64,000 nucleotides of DNA from Ruegeria sp. ANG-S4 (GTDB taxonomy: Bacteria > Pseudomonadota > Alphaproteobacteria > Rhodobacterales > Rhodobacteraceae): NCBI RefSeq assembly GCF_000814005.1, contig NZ_JWLK01000001.1, forward strand, positions 310,001-374,000, read 5' to 3'. Each line of letters starts with the position of its first letter. Positions within the stretch are counted from its first letter, which is position 1. The notes beneath the pieces were generated by a model. The model saw only the letters and a program-made list of their open reading frames with translations, did not search any database and was not told the DNA's origin. The position numbers and the translations under genes are program-made. Below are positions 19,630 to 28,851 of the stretch, piece after piece.

Positions 19630-20511
19630 TCAACCAATCGCTTCCAACACAGCCTCACCCAGCTGCGCCGGGCTTTCGGCCACGACGATACCGGCCGAGC
19701 GCATGGCTTCGATCTTGTCCTCGGCACCGCCTTTGCCCCCGGCGACAATCGCGCCCGCGTGGCCCATGCGGCGGCCCGGAGGGGCTGTGCGGCCTGCAAT
19801 GAAACCGGCGGTCGGCTTTTTGCGGCCCTTCTTGGCCTCATCCGCGAGGAACTGCGCGGCTTCTTCCTCGGCCGAACCCCCGATCTCACCGATCATGATG
19901 ATCGAGTGGGTCTCGTCATCGGCCATGAACCACTCCAGCACGTCGATATGCTCGGTGCCCTTGATCGGGTCGCCGCCAATGCCCACACAAGTGGACTGGC
20001 CCAGACCCACATCGGTGGTCTGCTTGACGGCCTCGTAGGTCAGCGTACCCGAACGCGACACAACACCGACCGAGCCGCGCTTGTGGATATGGCCGGGCAT
20101 GATGCCGATCTTGCAGGCGTCCGGCGTGATGACACCGGGGCAGTTTGGGCCGATCAGGGTGGACTTTGAACCCTCAAGCGCACGCTTGACCTTCATCATG
20201 TCCAGAACCGGGATGCCCTCGGTGATGCAGACGATCACCTCCATCTCGGCATCAATCGCTTCGAGGATCGAGTCCGCTGCAAAGGGCGGCGGAACATAGA
20301 TCACCGAGGCGTTGGCTTCGGTCACATGCTTGGCTTCGTGGACCGAGTTGAACACGGGCAGGCCCAGATGCTCCATCCCGCCTTTGCCGGGGGTCACGCC
20401 GCCGACCATCTTGGTGCCATAGGCGATGGCCTGCTCAGAGTGGAACGTGCCCTGCGAGCCGGTAAAGCCCTGACAGATCACTTTGGTATTTTCGTCGATG
20501 AGGACTGCCAT
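19630..20511 (-). CDS. sucD: Succinyl-CoA synthetase alpha subunit
   Basis: The 293-aa CoA-binding and phospho-histidine subunit of succinate-CoA ligase (ADP/GDP-forming). It starts [18 protein letters not shown] with GGAGAA upstream; the CoA-binding region is [15 protein letters not shown], and the phosphorylated histidine is in the [10 protein letters not shown] loop near residue 245. Read-through in frame upstream to 20550 is translated repeat sequence and is rejected as the start. Partner of sucC, separated by a REPIN-like element. Confidence 0.97.
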   Translation of the reverse strand: MAVLIDENTKVICQGFTGSQGTFHSEQAIAYGTKMVGGVTPGKGGMEHLGLPVFNSVHEAKHVTEANASVIYVPPPFAADSILEAIDAEMEVIVCITEGIPVLDMMKVKRALEGSKSTLIGPNCPGVITPDACKIGIMPGHIHKRGSVGVVSRSGTLTYEAVKQTTDVGLGQSTCVGIGGDPIKGTEHIDVLEWFMADDETHSIIMIGEIGGSAEEEAAQFLADEAKKGRKKPTAGFIAGRTAPPGRRMGHAGAIVAGGKGGAEDKIEAMRSAGIVVAESPAQLGEAVLEAIG

Positions 20512-20526
20512 CTGGCGTTCTCCTTT

Positions 20527-20584
20527 GTAGGGCGGGCTTGAGCCCGCCAAAATCTTGGGAAAGGTAGGCTGAAGCCCACCCTAC
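20527..20584. repeat. REPIN-like element: two REP palindromes in inverted orientation
   Basis: Between sucC and sucD, GTAGGGCGGGCTTGAGCCC plus GCC (20527-20548) is followed after 14 nt by the reverse-complement-like copy GGTAGGCTGAAGCCCACC plus CTAC (20563-20584). Each half is itself a hairpin (GGGCT/AGCCC), and the two 22-mers agree as GTAGGGYGGGCTTSAGCC in inverted orientation. GTAGGGTGGGCTT-type REP sequences are, from memory, common in proteobacteria with RAYT transposases. This is the arrangement called REPIN. Only this copy is seen in the window. Confidence 0.75.
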
Positions 20585-20594
20585 GGGATGACAA

Positions 20595-21788
20595 TCAGCC
20601 TTTAACCGCCTTCACGATCTTCTCGGCACCGTCCTTCAGGTTGTCCGCCGCGATCACGTCCAGGCCAGAGGTGTTGATGATCTCTTTGCCTTTCTCGACA
20701 TTCGTGCCTTCCAGACGCACGACCAGCGGAACCTGCAGGCCGACCTCTTTCACCGCGGCGACAACGCCCTCGGCGATGACGTCACAGCGCATGATGCCGC
20801 CGAAGATGTTGACCAGAATGCCTTTGACGTTCGGGTCCGAGGTGATGATCTTGAACGCTTCGGTCACTTTCTCTTTGGTGGCACCACCGCCCACGTCAAG
20901 GAAGTTGGCAGGCTCGGCCCCATACAGCTTGATGATGTCCATCGTCGCCATCGCCAGACCGGCGCCGTTCACCATGCAACCGATCTCGCCATCCAGCGCG
21001 ATATAGTTCAGGTCGTATTTCGAGGCTTCCAGTTCCTTGGGGTCTTCCTCGGTCGTGTCGCGCAGCTCGGCGATATCCGGATGGCGGTAAACCGCGTTGC
21101 TGTCGAACCCAAGCTTGGCGTCCAGCACCTTGAGGTCGCCACCTTCGGCCACGATCAGCGGGTTGATCTCCAGCATCTCCATGTCCTTCTCGACGAAGGC
21201 CTTGTAGAGGATGCCCATCAGGCGCACGCACTGCTTGACCTGCGCGCCTTCCAGACCCAGCGAGAACGCGATGCGGCGGCCATGATACGGTTGGTATCCA
21301 GTCACAGGGTCCACCGAGAAGGACAGGATTTTCTCGGGCGTCTCGGCAGCGACTTCTTCGATGTCCATGCCGCCTTCAGTTGAGCAGACGAACGAGATGC
21401 GGCTGGTTTGCCGATCCACGAGCAGGGCCAGATAAAGCTCGCGTTCGATCCCCGACCCGGCTTCGATATAGATACGGTTGACCTGCTTGCCCGCAGGGCC
21501 GGTCTGATGCGTGACCAGCGTGCGGCCCAGCATCTTCTTGGCTTCCTCAGCTGCTTCTTCGACCGATTTGGTCAGACGGACACCGCCTTTTTCCCCGGCA
21601 TCGACCTCTTTGAATGAACCCTTGCCGCGACCACCTGCGTGGATCTGCGCTTTGACCACCCACAAGGGGCCATCCAATTCACCGGCTGCGGTTTTGGCTT
21701 CCTCGGCCCGCAACACGGCGCGACCATCGGAGACCGGAGCGCCATAGCTGCGCAAAAGCGCTTTGGCCTGGTATTCGTGAATATTCAT
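20595..21788 (-). CDS. sucC: Succinyl-CoA synthetase beta subunit
   Basis: A 397-aa ATP-grasp subunit that, with SucD, interconverts succinyl-CoA and succinate with substrate-level phosphorylation. N-terminus [19 protein letters not shown], nucleotide-binding [16 protein letters not shown] and the C-terminal [19 protein letters not shown] and [15 protein letters not shown] segments are family-typical. It is the first suc gene after a 308-nt gap that holds the mdh terminator and a pair of palindromic operators, so transcription of suc probably restarts here. Confidence 0.97.
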   Translation of the reverse strand: MNIHEYQAKALLRSYGAPVSDGRAVLRAEEAKTAAGELDGPLWVVKAQIHAGGRGKGSFKEVDAGEKGGVRLTKSVEEAAEEAKKMLGRTLVTHQTGPAGKQVNRIYIEAGSGIERELYLALLVDRQTSRISFVCSTEGGMDIEEVAAETPEKILSFSVDPVTGYQPYHGRRIAFSLGLEGAQVKQCVRLMGILYKAFVEKDMEMLEINPLIVAEGGDLKVLDAKLGFDSNAVYRHPDIAELRDTTEEDPKELEASKYDLNYIALDGEIGCMVNGAGLAMATMDIIKLYGAEPANFLDVGGGATKEKVTEAFKIITSDPNVKGILVNIFGGIMRCDVIAEGVVAAVKEVGLQVPLVVRLEGTNVEKGKEIINTSGLDVIAADNLKDGAEKIVKAVKG

Positions 21789-21876
21789 CGAAATTGTCCC
21801 GTCTGACTATGATTAAACCGTTATAGGCGTGTCTAAGGGCCAAATTTAAAGAGTTTTTTGACGTGTCACGGGAAAT

Positions 21877-21894
21877 TGTCGAAGATTTTCGACA
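21877..21894. promoter_or_regulatory. Dyad TGTCGAA-N4-TTCGACA in the sucC leader
   Basis: A perfect 7-bp inverted repeat (21877-21883 and 21888-21894) with a 4-base centre lies directly between the GTGATCAC pair and sucC. It could be a protein-binding dyad or a hairpin in the sucC leader; no T-tract makes it a convincing terminator. Confidence 0.5.
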
Positions 21895-21897
21895 TTT

Positions 21898-21926
21898 GTG
21901 ATCACGGGTTTTTGGGGTGTGATCAC
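21898..21926. promoter_or_regulatory. Paired GTGATCAC operators upstream of sucC
   Basis: Two perfect 8-bp palindromes GTGATCAC, at 21898-21905 and 21919-21926, are centred exactly 21 bp apart (two helical turns), about 110 bp upstream of sucC. Extended forms are TTTGTGATCACG and GTGTGATCACAAA. The same pair, with the same spacing and similar distance, precedes sdhC. The 308-base gap between mdh and sucC (21789-22096) otherwise holds the 21877 dyad and the mdh terminator; I see no gene in it. Confidence 0.75.
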
Positions 21927-22043
21927 AAACGGGACGAGGCTTGCGAGCTTGATTCGATTACATGAGATTGTGCAGGGAAATTGCTTTCATGTATGAGATT
22001 TGCGGCGTTTGCGCCAACATCTCTGAGCCCCTTTGCGCGGCTC

Positions 22044-22072
22044 AAACGAAAACCGGCCCATCAAAGGGCCGG
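22044..22072 (-). terminator. Rho-independent terminator of mdh
   Basis: On the minus strand, 24 nt after the mdh stop, CCGGCCC-TTTGAT-GGGCCGG (22072-22053) forms a 7-bp GC stem with a 6-nt loop, followed by TTTTCGTTT. Good geometry for intrinsic termination, so mdh and sucC are probably separate or only partly coupled transcripts. Confidence 0.8.
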
Positions 22073-22096
22073 CTCTGAATTCTTGATTGCGGGGGT

Positions 22097-23080
<984 letters not shown>

Positions 23081-23219
23081 TTAAATCGCGGTTGTGCTAG
23101 TCGCAAATGCGACGTCGCGCAAGCCTTCTGCGGCGCGGCATGCCACCGCATACCGTTTGCACAGCCCGCACCGATTGCGCTAAACCGCTTATGAATCATG
23201 CCAATTTCCGGAACGCCCC

Positions 23220-23975
23220 ATGTTCGAAATGAACCTGATGTTTTTTGCCGTAGCGATCCCTGCGGTGATCTTTGCGGGCATCTCGAAAGGCGGGTTCGGC
23301 TCGGGCGTGGCCTTTGCATCCTCGTCGATTCTGGCGCTGATCCTGACGCCCGGGCAGGCACTGGCGCTGATGCTGCCGATCCTGATGGTGATCGATGTTG
23401 CCACGCTTGGCCCCTACTGGAAACGCTGGAGCTGGCCGGATGCCCGCCTGCTCATGCTTGGCGCGGTGCCGGGTGTTGCGCTGGGCACGTGGCTTTATCG
23501 CGCAACCGATGATGACCTGCTGCGCCTGCTGATCGGCGGGATCTCGATCGGATTTGTGATCTGGCACGTCGCCCAGACAAAGGGCTGGGTGCGCGGCTTT
23601 GCCCATCGTTTACCAGCCTACGCGGGTTTGTTCGCCGGATTGGTCGCGGGTTTCACCAGCTTCGTCAGCCATGCAGGCGGCCCACCCGCCGCCGTATACC
23701 TTCTGTCACAACGCCTGTCGAAGACCCAGTTTCAGGCCACAACCGTATTGGTCTTCTGGGTCATCAACATCGCAAAGTTCATCCCCTACGCCTTTCTTGG
23801 CCTCTTCACATGGCACACAGCGCTCGCTGATCTGTTGCTGACGCCCTTTGCAATCCTCGGTGCATGGCTTGGCGTTCGGGCCCATTTCATGCTGTCCGAA
23901 CGCGTGTTTTTTGGCATCGCCTATGTTCTGCTGACCTTGACGGGGAGCAAGCTGATCTGGGATGCGCTGGTTTAG
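23220..23975 (+). CDS. Sulfite exporter TauE/SafE family (TSUP) permease
   Basis: A 251-aa polytopic membrane protein with about eight hydrophobic segments. The TSUP repeat motif is seen twice: near the start (IFAGISKGGFGSGVAFAS) and in the middle (FAGLVAGFTSFVSHAGGPPAAVYLL), the latter highly characteristic. TSUP members export organosulfonates or sulfite or transport other small anions; substrate is not decidable here. It is divergent from mdh and convergent with a small secreted protein. A second, longer TSUP gene lies at 43043-43960. Confidence 0.9.
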   Translation: MFEMNLMFFAVAIPAVIFAGISKGGFGSGVAFASSSILALILTPGQALALMLPILMVIDVATLGPYWKRWSWPDARLLMLGAVPGVALGTWLYRATDDDLLRLLIGGISIGFVIWHVAQTKGWVRGFAHRLPAYAGLFAGLVAGFTSFVSHAGGPPAAVYLLSQRLSKTQFQATTVLVFWVINIAKFIPYAFLGLFTWHTALADLLLTPFAILGAWLGVRAHFMLSERVFFGIAYVLLTLTGSKLIWDALV

Positions 23976-24271
23976 ATGTTCGGCGGCAATGTCTCGGCCA
24001 AAACCTCAAAAGACCGGCCTGAGGCGATCAGGCAGGTCATCCCATCGGGCAGCGTCACCGTGATTGTCCAACTGCCGGTTCGGTCCGAGGCATAAACCTC
24101 CATCACTGCCCCCTGACGTGCAATCCCGATGCCCCGGCGGGTTTCGCCATAGGTTTCGGACAGCCGCTCTACGACAGCTTTACGTGGTGCGCAGTTTTGC
24201 GCCCAGACCTGCTGCGCAGCGATCGCCAAGATACCCAGCCCAATTGTCATGTTCAGGAACATCCTCTTCAT
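23972..24271 (-). CDS. Small exported protein (99 aa)
   Basis: Residues 1-24 are a signal peptide (MKRMFLNMTIGLGILAIAA...VWAQ) with predicted cleavage after VWA. The mature ~75 residues contain two cysteines (NCAPRK and MTCLIA) that could form a disulfide, and a beta-rich core (GAVMEVYASDRTGSWTITVTL). I do not recognise a named family. Its end overlaps the convergent TSUP gene by four bases. Confidence 0.75.
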   Translation of the reverse strand: MKRMFLNMTIGLGILAIAAQQVWAQNCAPRKAVVERLSETYGETRRGIGIARQGAVMEVYASDRTGSWTITVTLPDGMTCLIASGRSFEVLAETLPPNI

Positions 24272-24447
24272 GCCTCACCCTTTCGATTCCCTTCGTCAAG
24301 CAGGGTGCGGTGCGCGGACCGAAATCGCGTTAAGGCACCGCACGTTGCGTCAACGGGCGGGAATGCTGCGCTGCGGCGATTTTGTTCTTGAACTTTCCGA
24401 CAAAAAATGCCCCATTCCGCGCAACATTCTTTCAAAGGGAGAGGCCA

Positions 24448-25305
24448 ATGGATCCCCGTCAGCGCCCCTATCGCTCTGTTCTGTACATTCCCGGCTCGCG
24501 TGACCGGGCGCTGGAAAAGGCCCGCAACTTGCCGGTGGACGCCATCATCTTTGATCTGGAAGATGCCGTTTCCGCCGATGAAAAAGACAACGCCCGCGAA
24601 ACACTCAAGGCCGCTTTGGCCGTTGGCGGTTATGGCGCGCGTGTCAAAATTGTTCGCATCAATGGGCTGGACACCGAATGGGGCCGCGCTGATGCCGAAG
24701 CCGTGCGCAACATGGATGCGGATGTTGTTTTGCTGCCCAAGGTGAACGCGGCCTCTGACGTGGATGAACTCGCCAAAATCACCGGTGACCTGCCGATCTG
24801 GGCGATGATGGAGACCCCGCGCGGAATGCTGAACGCCGCCGAGATTGCCGCGCATCCGCTGACGGCCGGGTTTGTCATGGGCACCAACGACCTCGCCAAA
24901 GAGCTTCAAACTCGCTTTCGCCCGGATCGCCTGCCGTTGATGACCTCGCTTGGTCTTTGCCTGCTGGCCGCCAAGGCCGAAGGGATTGTCATCGTCGATG
25001 GCGTATACAACGCCTTCAAAGATGCCGAAGGTCTGGCCGCCGAATGCGAACAAGGCCGCGATATGGGATTTGATGGAAAAACCCTGATCCACCCGGCGCA
25101 GGTTGACGTGGCCAATACGGCCTTTGCCCCAACCGAGAGTGAAATCGACCTCGCACGCCGCCAGATTCAGGCGTTTCAGGAAGTCAAGGCGCAGGGTCAG
25201 GGTGTCGCCGTGGTGGACGGCAAGATCGTTGAAAATCTGCACGTTGAAACTGCGCGTGAAATTCTGGCAAAAGCGGAGGCGATTTTAGACTTGCAAGCGG
25301 GGTAG
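24448..25305 (+). CDS. mcl2: HpcH/HpaI-family CoA ester lyase, probably (3S)-malyl-CoA thioesterase
   Basis: A 285-aa CitE/malyl-CoA-lyase superfamily protein. RSVLYIPGSRDRALEKA and the Mg-binding IIFDLEDAV are typical, with MMETPRGMLNA and GFDGKTLIHPAQ later on. The start at ATG 24448 has GGGAGAGG upstream. The same order (mdh, this gene, nnrU, mch, sdh) is what I recall in Rhodobacter sphaeroides, where this paralogue (Mcl2) hydrolyses (3S)-malyl-CoA in the ethylmalonyl-CoA pathway and Mcl1 does the lyase step. Lyase activity cannot be excluded from sequence alone. Confidence 0.85.
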   Translation: MDPRQRPYRSVLYIPGSRDRALEKARNLPVDAIIFDLEDAVSADEKDNARETLKAALAVGGYGARVKIVRINGLDTEWGRADAEAVRNMDADVVLLPKVNAASDVDELAKITGDLPIWAMMETPRGMLNAAEIAAHPLTAGFVMGTNDLAKELQTRFRPDRLPLMTSLGLCLLAAKAEGIVIVDGVYNAFKDAEGLAAECEQGRDMGFDGKTLIHPAQVDVANTAFAPTESEIDLARRQIQAFQEVKAQGQGVAVVDGKIVENLHVETAREILAKAEAILDLQAG

Positions 25306-25311
25306 CTAGCA

Positions 25312-25863
25312 ATGGGTTTCGGCCTTCTGATCCTTGGGGTCGCTCTGTGGTGGGCGGCGCATCTTTTCAAACGAGCGATGCCGGCGCAGCGGGCTGCGAT
25401 GGGCGATGCGGGCAAAGGCGTGGTCGCCCTTGCGCTCGTCATCGCAATCCTGTTGATGATTTTCGGCTATCGCATGACCGATTTCATCTATGTTTGGGCA
25501 CCACCTCCGTTTTTGTTCCACATCAATCACACGCTGGTGCTGATCGGCATTTTCATGATGAGCCCCGCAGGCACCAAGGGTCGCTTGCTCAACCGGTATC
25601 GCCACCCGATGTTGAGCGGGTTCATGCTGTGGGCCTTCGCCCACCTTCTGGTGAACGGGGATCTGGCCTCGATCGTTCTGTTTGGCGGACTGCTGTCCTG
25701 GGCGCTGGTCGAGGTTGTCGTGATCAACACATCTGAACCTGACTGGAGCCCCGGCGAACCCGGAACCTATGGCAAGGACGCCATGTTCTTTGTCGCGTCG
25801 ATCATATTGCTGGGCATCATCGCCTATATTCACGGGCTGGTCGGCCCGTCACCCTTTCCCTAG
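25312..25863 (+). CDS. NnrU family membrane protein
   Basis: A 183-aa polytopic protein (about five transmembrane helices). The SGFMLWAFAHLLVNGDLASIVLFGG segment is the NnrU hallmark. NnrU was named for genes needed for nitrite/NO reductase expression in Rhodobacter, and the family includes isoprenoid/methyltransferase-like membrane proteins, but its activity is unknown. It begins six bases after mcl2 and is followed by a DUF1737 gene and mch, so it is in the ethylmalonyl-CoA operon. Confidence 0.9.
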   Translation: MGFGLLILGVALWWAAHLFKRAMPAQRAAMGDAGKGVVALALVIAILLMIFGYRMTDFIYVWAPPPFLFHINHTLVLIGIFMMSPAGTKGRLLNRYRHPMLSGFMLWAFAHLLVNGDLASIVLFGGLLSWALVEVVVINTSEPDWSPGEPGTYGKDAMFFVASIILLGIIAYIHGLVGPSPFP

Positions 25864-25878
25864 TGAGGAGCAACGACA

Positions 25879-26085
25879 ATGGCACTTCTTTACCGCCTGC
25901 TGACAGAGGAAGACACATCTGCCTTTTGTCATAAGGTGTCCGAGGCGATCGCCAAGGGATGGGAGCTTCATGGCTCTCCCTCCTATGCGTTCGACCCGTC
26001 CCAGAATGTCATGAGGTGCGCACAGGCTGTGACCAAAACGGTTGAGGCCGACTACACTCCCGAAATGAAACTGGGACAGCAGTGA
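25879..26085 (+). CDS. DUF1737-like small protein (68 aa)
   Basis: A 68-residue cytosolic protein: YRLLTEEDTSAFCHKVSEAIAKGWELHGSPSYAFD in pieces matches the DUF1737 pattern (Y-x-L-L-T ... L-x-x-G-W-x-L-x-G). GAGGAG lies upstream of the start. Its TGA overlaps the mch ATG (TGATG), implying coupled translation. DUF1737 proteins are small, widespread and uncharacterised. Confidence 0.85.
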   Translation: MALLYRLLTEEDTSAFCHKVSEAIAKGWELHGSPSYAFDPSQNVMRCAQAVTKTVEADYTPEMKLGQQ

Positions 26086-27113
26086 TGGCCAAAACCAATC
26101 CAGGCAACTTTTTCGAAGACTATTCAATCGGGCAGGTCCTGCACCACGCCGTCCCGCGTACCGTCACGGAAGGCGAACGCGCGCTGTACCACGCGCTCTA
26201 CCCAGCACGACATGCGCTCTATTCCTCGGATGAATTCGCCCGGAACTGCGGATTGCCGCAAAGTCCGATTGATGATCTGGCTGCGTTCCACGTCGTCTTT
26301 GGCAAAACGGTCCCGGATATTTCGCTGAATGCGGTTGCCAATCTGGGCTATGCCGAAGGACGATGGCTGAGACCGGTTTATCCCGGCGATACGCTGCGCG
26401 CGGAATCCGAGGTCATCGGCCTCAAGCAGAACTCGAATGGCAAAACCGGGGTCGTCTGGGTCCGCACGCGCGGACTGAATCAGCGCGACGAAGTGGTGAT
26501 CGAATATGTGCGCTGGGTGATGGTGCGCAAATCGAACCTTGATGCCCCCGCGCCCGAGACGGTTGTGCCCGAACTGAAGCAGGCGCTCGATGCTAGCGAT
26601 CTCGTGGTGCCCGAGGGTCTCGATTTCACCAAATATGATTTTGTACAATCCGGCGAAAATCACCGCTGGGATGCGTACAACACGAAAGAAACGATTGATC
26701 ACGTCGACGGCGTGACCGTGGAAGAGGCCGAGCACATGCTGGCCACCCGTCTGTGGCAGAACACCGCCAAAGTGCATTTCGACCTGACCTTCCGCCCCGA
26801 GGGTCGGCTGATCTATGGCGGCCATGTGATCTCGATGGCGCGGGCCTTGTCGTTCAACGGTCTGGCAAACGCGCAGATGATCGTTGGCCTGAACGGCGGC
26901 GCACACGCCAACCCCTGTTTCGCAGGTGATACGATCAAGGCTTGGTCCGAGGTTCAGGACAAGGCCGAAACCGGAACTCCCGGCGTCGGCGCCCTTCGCC
27001 TGAGGCTGGTGGCCACAAAGGGCGGTGAGCCCTTTGCCCTGCGCGACGACGATGGCAAGTACGTGCCCAACGTTCTGTTGGACCTTGATTACTGGGCCCT
27101 GATGCCGATGTAG
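26085..27113 (+). CDS. mch: Mesaconyl-CoA hydratase (beta-methylmalyl-CoA dehydratase)
   Basis: A 342-aa MaoC-superfamily hydratase with two hotdog halves. The N-terminal half begins FFEDYSIGQVLHHAVPRTVTEGE, the C-terminal half has LIYGGHVISMARALSFNGL. In the ethylmalonyl-CoA pathway it interconverts mesaconyl-C1-CoA and beta-methylmalyl-CoA. Length and surroundings (malyl-CoA enzyme, ecm and ccr within 12 kb) agree with the Rhodobacter enzyme. ATG 26085 is preferred to the GTG three bases earlier because it overlaps the upstream stop in the usual TGATG manner. Confidence 0.92.
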   Translation: MAKTNPGNFFEDYSIGQVLHHAVPRTVTEGERALYHALYPARHALYSSDEFARNCGLPQSPIDDLAAFHVVFGKTVPDISLNAVANLGYAEGRWLRPVYPGDTLRAESEVIGLKQNSNGKTGVVWVRTRGLNQRDEVVIEYVRWVMVRKSNLDAPAPETVVPELKQALDASDLVVPEGLDFTKYDFVQSGENHRWDAYNTKETIDHVDGVTVEEAEHMLATRLWQNTAKVHFDLTFRPEGRLIYGGHVISMARALSFNGLANAQMIVGLNGGAHANPCFAGDTIKAWSEVQDKAETGTPGVGALRLRLVATKGGEPFALRDDDGKYVPNVLLDLDYWALMPM

Positions 27114-27178
27114 CGGCGGCGTGTCTTCACTGACATTGAAGTGATCGCGGTCGCAAAAATCCGTGTTACCTTTGGGCC

Positions 27179-27841
27179 ATGATGATGTTGCGCGCGTTCA
27201 TTGCCAGCTTGTGTCTGGCCGCGCAGGCTCATGCCTGCGATCTGGCCCTAGCCTTGGCCGTGGACGTCTCGGGTTCCGTCGATTCCGACGAATATCGCAT
27301 ACAGATGGACGGCCTCGCGGCCGGGCTGCGCGACCCGGTGGTGTCCGAGGCTTTGGTGCGAGGGCAGGCCCAGCTGATGCTGTTGCAGTGGACCGGCAGC
27401 TCGCGCCAGCGGGTCACGATTCCATGGACCCGGATCGACAGCTTCATCGCGTTGGAAAACTTCGCTGAACAGGTCGCAGCCGACCAACGCGTCTGGCGCA
27501 ACTTTTCAACGGCGATTGGCGAGGCGCTGGAGATGACGATTGCCCATTTTGACAGTGTGACCGACTGCAAACGCCACCTGATCGACCTTTCAGGTGATGG
27601 GATTTCCAATGAAGGGGTGGAACCCGCCGCGCTCCATCCCCGACTGCGCGACAGCGGTGTCACCGTGAATGCCATCGCCATAGAGGAAAGCGAGCCGGAC
27701 CTGACCGCCTACTTTTTCGAGAACGTCATCGTCGGCGAAGGCGCATTTGTAGTCTCGGCCGCCGGATTCGAAGACTACCCCGAGCGAATTAGAAAAAAGC
27801 TGTTGCGCGAAGTGACGCAGCAAACAGCCGTGATGGAATAA
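27179..27841 (+). CDS. DUF1194 von Willebrand factor A-like secreted protein
   Basis: A 220-aa protein with signal peptide (MMMLRAFIASLCLAAQAHA, cleavage before CDLAL). The MIDAS-type motif DVSGSVDS (near residues 30-37) and the ISLSGDG-like IDLSGDGIS region mark a VWA domain; DUF1194 is the alphaproteobacterial family. The cysteine right after the cleavage site is not in a canonical lipobox, so a soluble periplasmic protein is more likely. It is 65 nt after mch and before the sdh regulatory region. Function unknown. Confidence 0.87.
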   Translation: MMMLRAFIASLCLAAQAHACDLALALAVDVSGSVDSDEYRIQMDGLAAGLRDPVVSEALVRGQAQLMLLQWTGSSRQRVTIPWTRIDSFIALENFAEQVAADQRVWRNFSTAIGEALEMTIAHFDSVTDCKRHLIDLSGDGISNEGVEPAALHPRLRDSGVTVNAIAIEESEPDLTAYFFENVIVGEGAFVVSAAGFEDYPERIRKKLLREVTQQTAVME

Positions 27842-27857
27842 CGCTTGTTCCAGATTC

Positions 27858-27865
27858 GTGATCAC
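27858..27865. promoter_or_regulatory. Third GTGATCAC palindrome upstream of sdhC
   Basis: A further perfect GTGATCAC (TTCGTGATCACAA context) lies 57 bp upstream of the sdhC-proximal pair, just after the DUF1194 stop. It may be an auxiliary site for the same regulator. Confidence 0.55.
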
Positions 27866-27914
27866 AATGCTTTGCCATTGAAAACGCTAACATTGCAGCG
27901 AGTGTATATGATTT

Positions 27915-27943
27915 GTGATCACGGTAACATTTTGTGTGATCAC
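27915..27943. promoter_or_regulatory. Paired GTGATCAC operators upstream of sdhC
   Basis: GTGATCAC at 27915-27922 and 27936-27943, centred exactly 21 bp apart, about 114 bp upstream of sdhC. The extended first site TTTGTGATCACGG is identical to the sucC-distal form at 21895, and the second, TGTGTGATCACA, is a 10-bp palindrome TGTGATCACA. The shared spacing and distance to the start with the sucC pair make a common regulator very likely. Confidence 0.78.
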
Positions 27944-28057
27944 ATATCAAAATTATCAGGTCTTTTCCGCAAAAATGGGTGTTTTTTGCACCCGCAGCAC
28001 GTGACAGACTTGCAAAAAACGGTAAAACCATCGGTAGCCAACCGAAAAGGAGCCAAC

Positions 28058-28441
28058 ATGGCCGATGTAAATCGGGGCAATCGCCCTCTTTCACCTCACC
28101 TCACGATTTATCGTCCGCAGATGACGTCGATTTCTTCGATCATGGTGCGGATTACCGGAATTGCCGCGCTGGCTGTCTCTTTCTTCGTCGTTTGGTGGCT
28201 GCTGGCTGCGGCTACGTCCGAGAATGCATTCAACTTCATCGACGGGCTTATGAGAAGCTGGCTGGGTGATCTGGTCATGTTCCTGGCGGCGTGGGCGATC
28301 TTTTATCACATGCTGGGTCGGTTGCGGCATGTGATCTGGGATCTGGGCTACTGCGTGGATGTCGGGATTTCTGAAAAGCTGGGTATCGGCATGTTCGTTC
28401 TGGCAACCATCCTCGCCTTCGTGACAGCTCTTGCGGTTTAA
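28058..28441 (+). CDS. sdhC: Succinate dehydrogenase cytochrome b556 subunit
   Basis: A 127-aa membrane anchor of complex II. The N-terminal signature RPLSPHLTIYRPQMTSISSIMVRITG (in pieces) is diagnostic; three transmembrane helices follow, with the heme-ligand histidine candidate in IFYHMLGRLRHV. The frame is open further upstream, but ATG 28058 has AAAGGAG before it and gives the conserved N-terminus. First gene of sdhCDAB, downstream of the GTGATCAC operators. Confidence 0.95.
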   Translation: MADVNRGNRPLSPHLTIYRPQMTSISSIMVRITGIAALAVSFFVVWWLLAAATSENAFNFIDGLMRSWLGDLVMFLAAWAIFYHMLGRLRHVIWDLGYCVDVGISEKLGIGMFVLATILAFVTALAV

Positions 28442-28452
28442 GGAGAATGGCC

Positions 28453-28827
28453 ATGCAAAACTACCTGACAGACCGTAAGCGTGCGCAGGGAACAGGCGCC
28501 GGGGGGCAAGGCACGCATCATCACTGGCAGATGATGGCAAGTTCGACCGCCTTGGTGTTTTTGGTTCCGCTTTTCGTCTTCACCTTTGCTGCGGGACTTG
28601 GCGGGACTTACGAGGAAGTTCTGGCTTACTACAGCAGGCCGTTCCCGGCGATCATCACCGGACTAACGCTGGTTGTCGTCATCATTCACCTTGTGCGCGA
28701 GACGCAGGTGGCCATTGAGGACTATGTTCACGGTGTCGCAGAAAAGCTGAGCCTGATGGCTGTGGCCGCCTTTGGCTATACATTGATAGCCGCGGGTTTG
28801 TTTGCCCTCGTCAAGCTCGCCCTGTGA
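28453..28827 (+). CDS. sdhD: Succinate dehydrogenase membrane anchor subunit
   Basis: A 124-aa three-helix membrane subunit that, with SdhC, holds the heme and ubiquinone site. It begins MQNYLTDRKRAQG, as Rhodobacteraceae SdhD proteins do, and has the HHHWQMMASS segment before helix 1. ATG 28453 is chosen because AGGAG (28441-28445) is seven bases away; the ATG at 28447 is too close to the ribosome site. Confidence 0.93.
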   Translation: MQNYLTDRKRAQGTGAGGQGTHHHWQMMASSTALVFLVPLFVFTFAAGLGGTYEEVLAYYSRPFPAIITGLTLVVVIIHLVRETQVAIEDYVHGVAEKLSLMAVAAFGYTLIAAGLFALVKLAL

Positions 28828-28851
28828 ATCGCGCGGTAAGGATTTTTCACG

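Noticed and set aside
19611..19889. In-frame upstream extension of DUF805 copy B
   Set aside because: It would overlap sucD completely; its translation is Arg/Pro-rich shadow sequence, whereas ATG 19610 gives the family N-terminus.
20512..20550. Longer start for sucD
   Set aside because: The added codons lie in the REPIN-like repeat; ATG 20511 has a ribosome site and the conserved [10 protein letters not shown] start.
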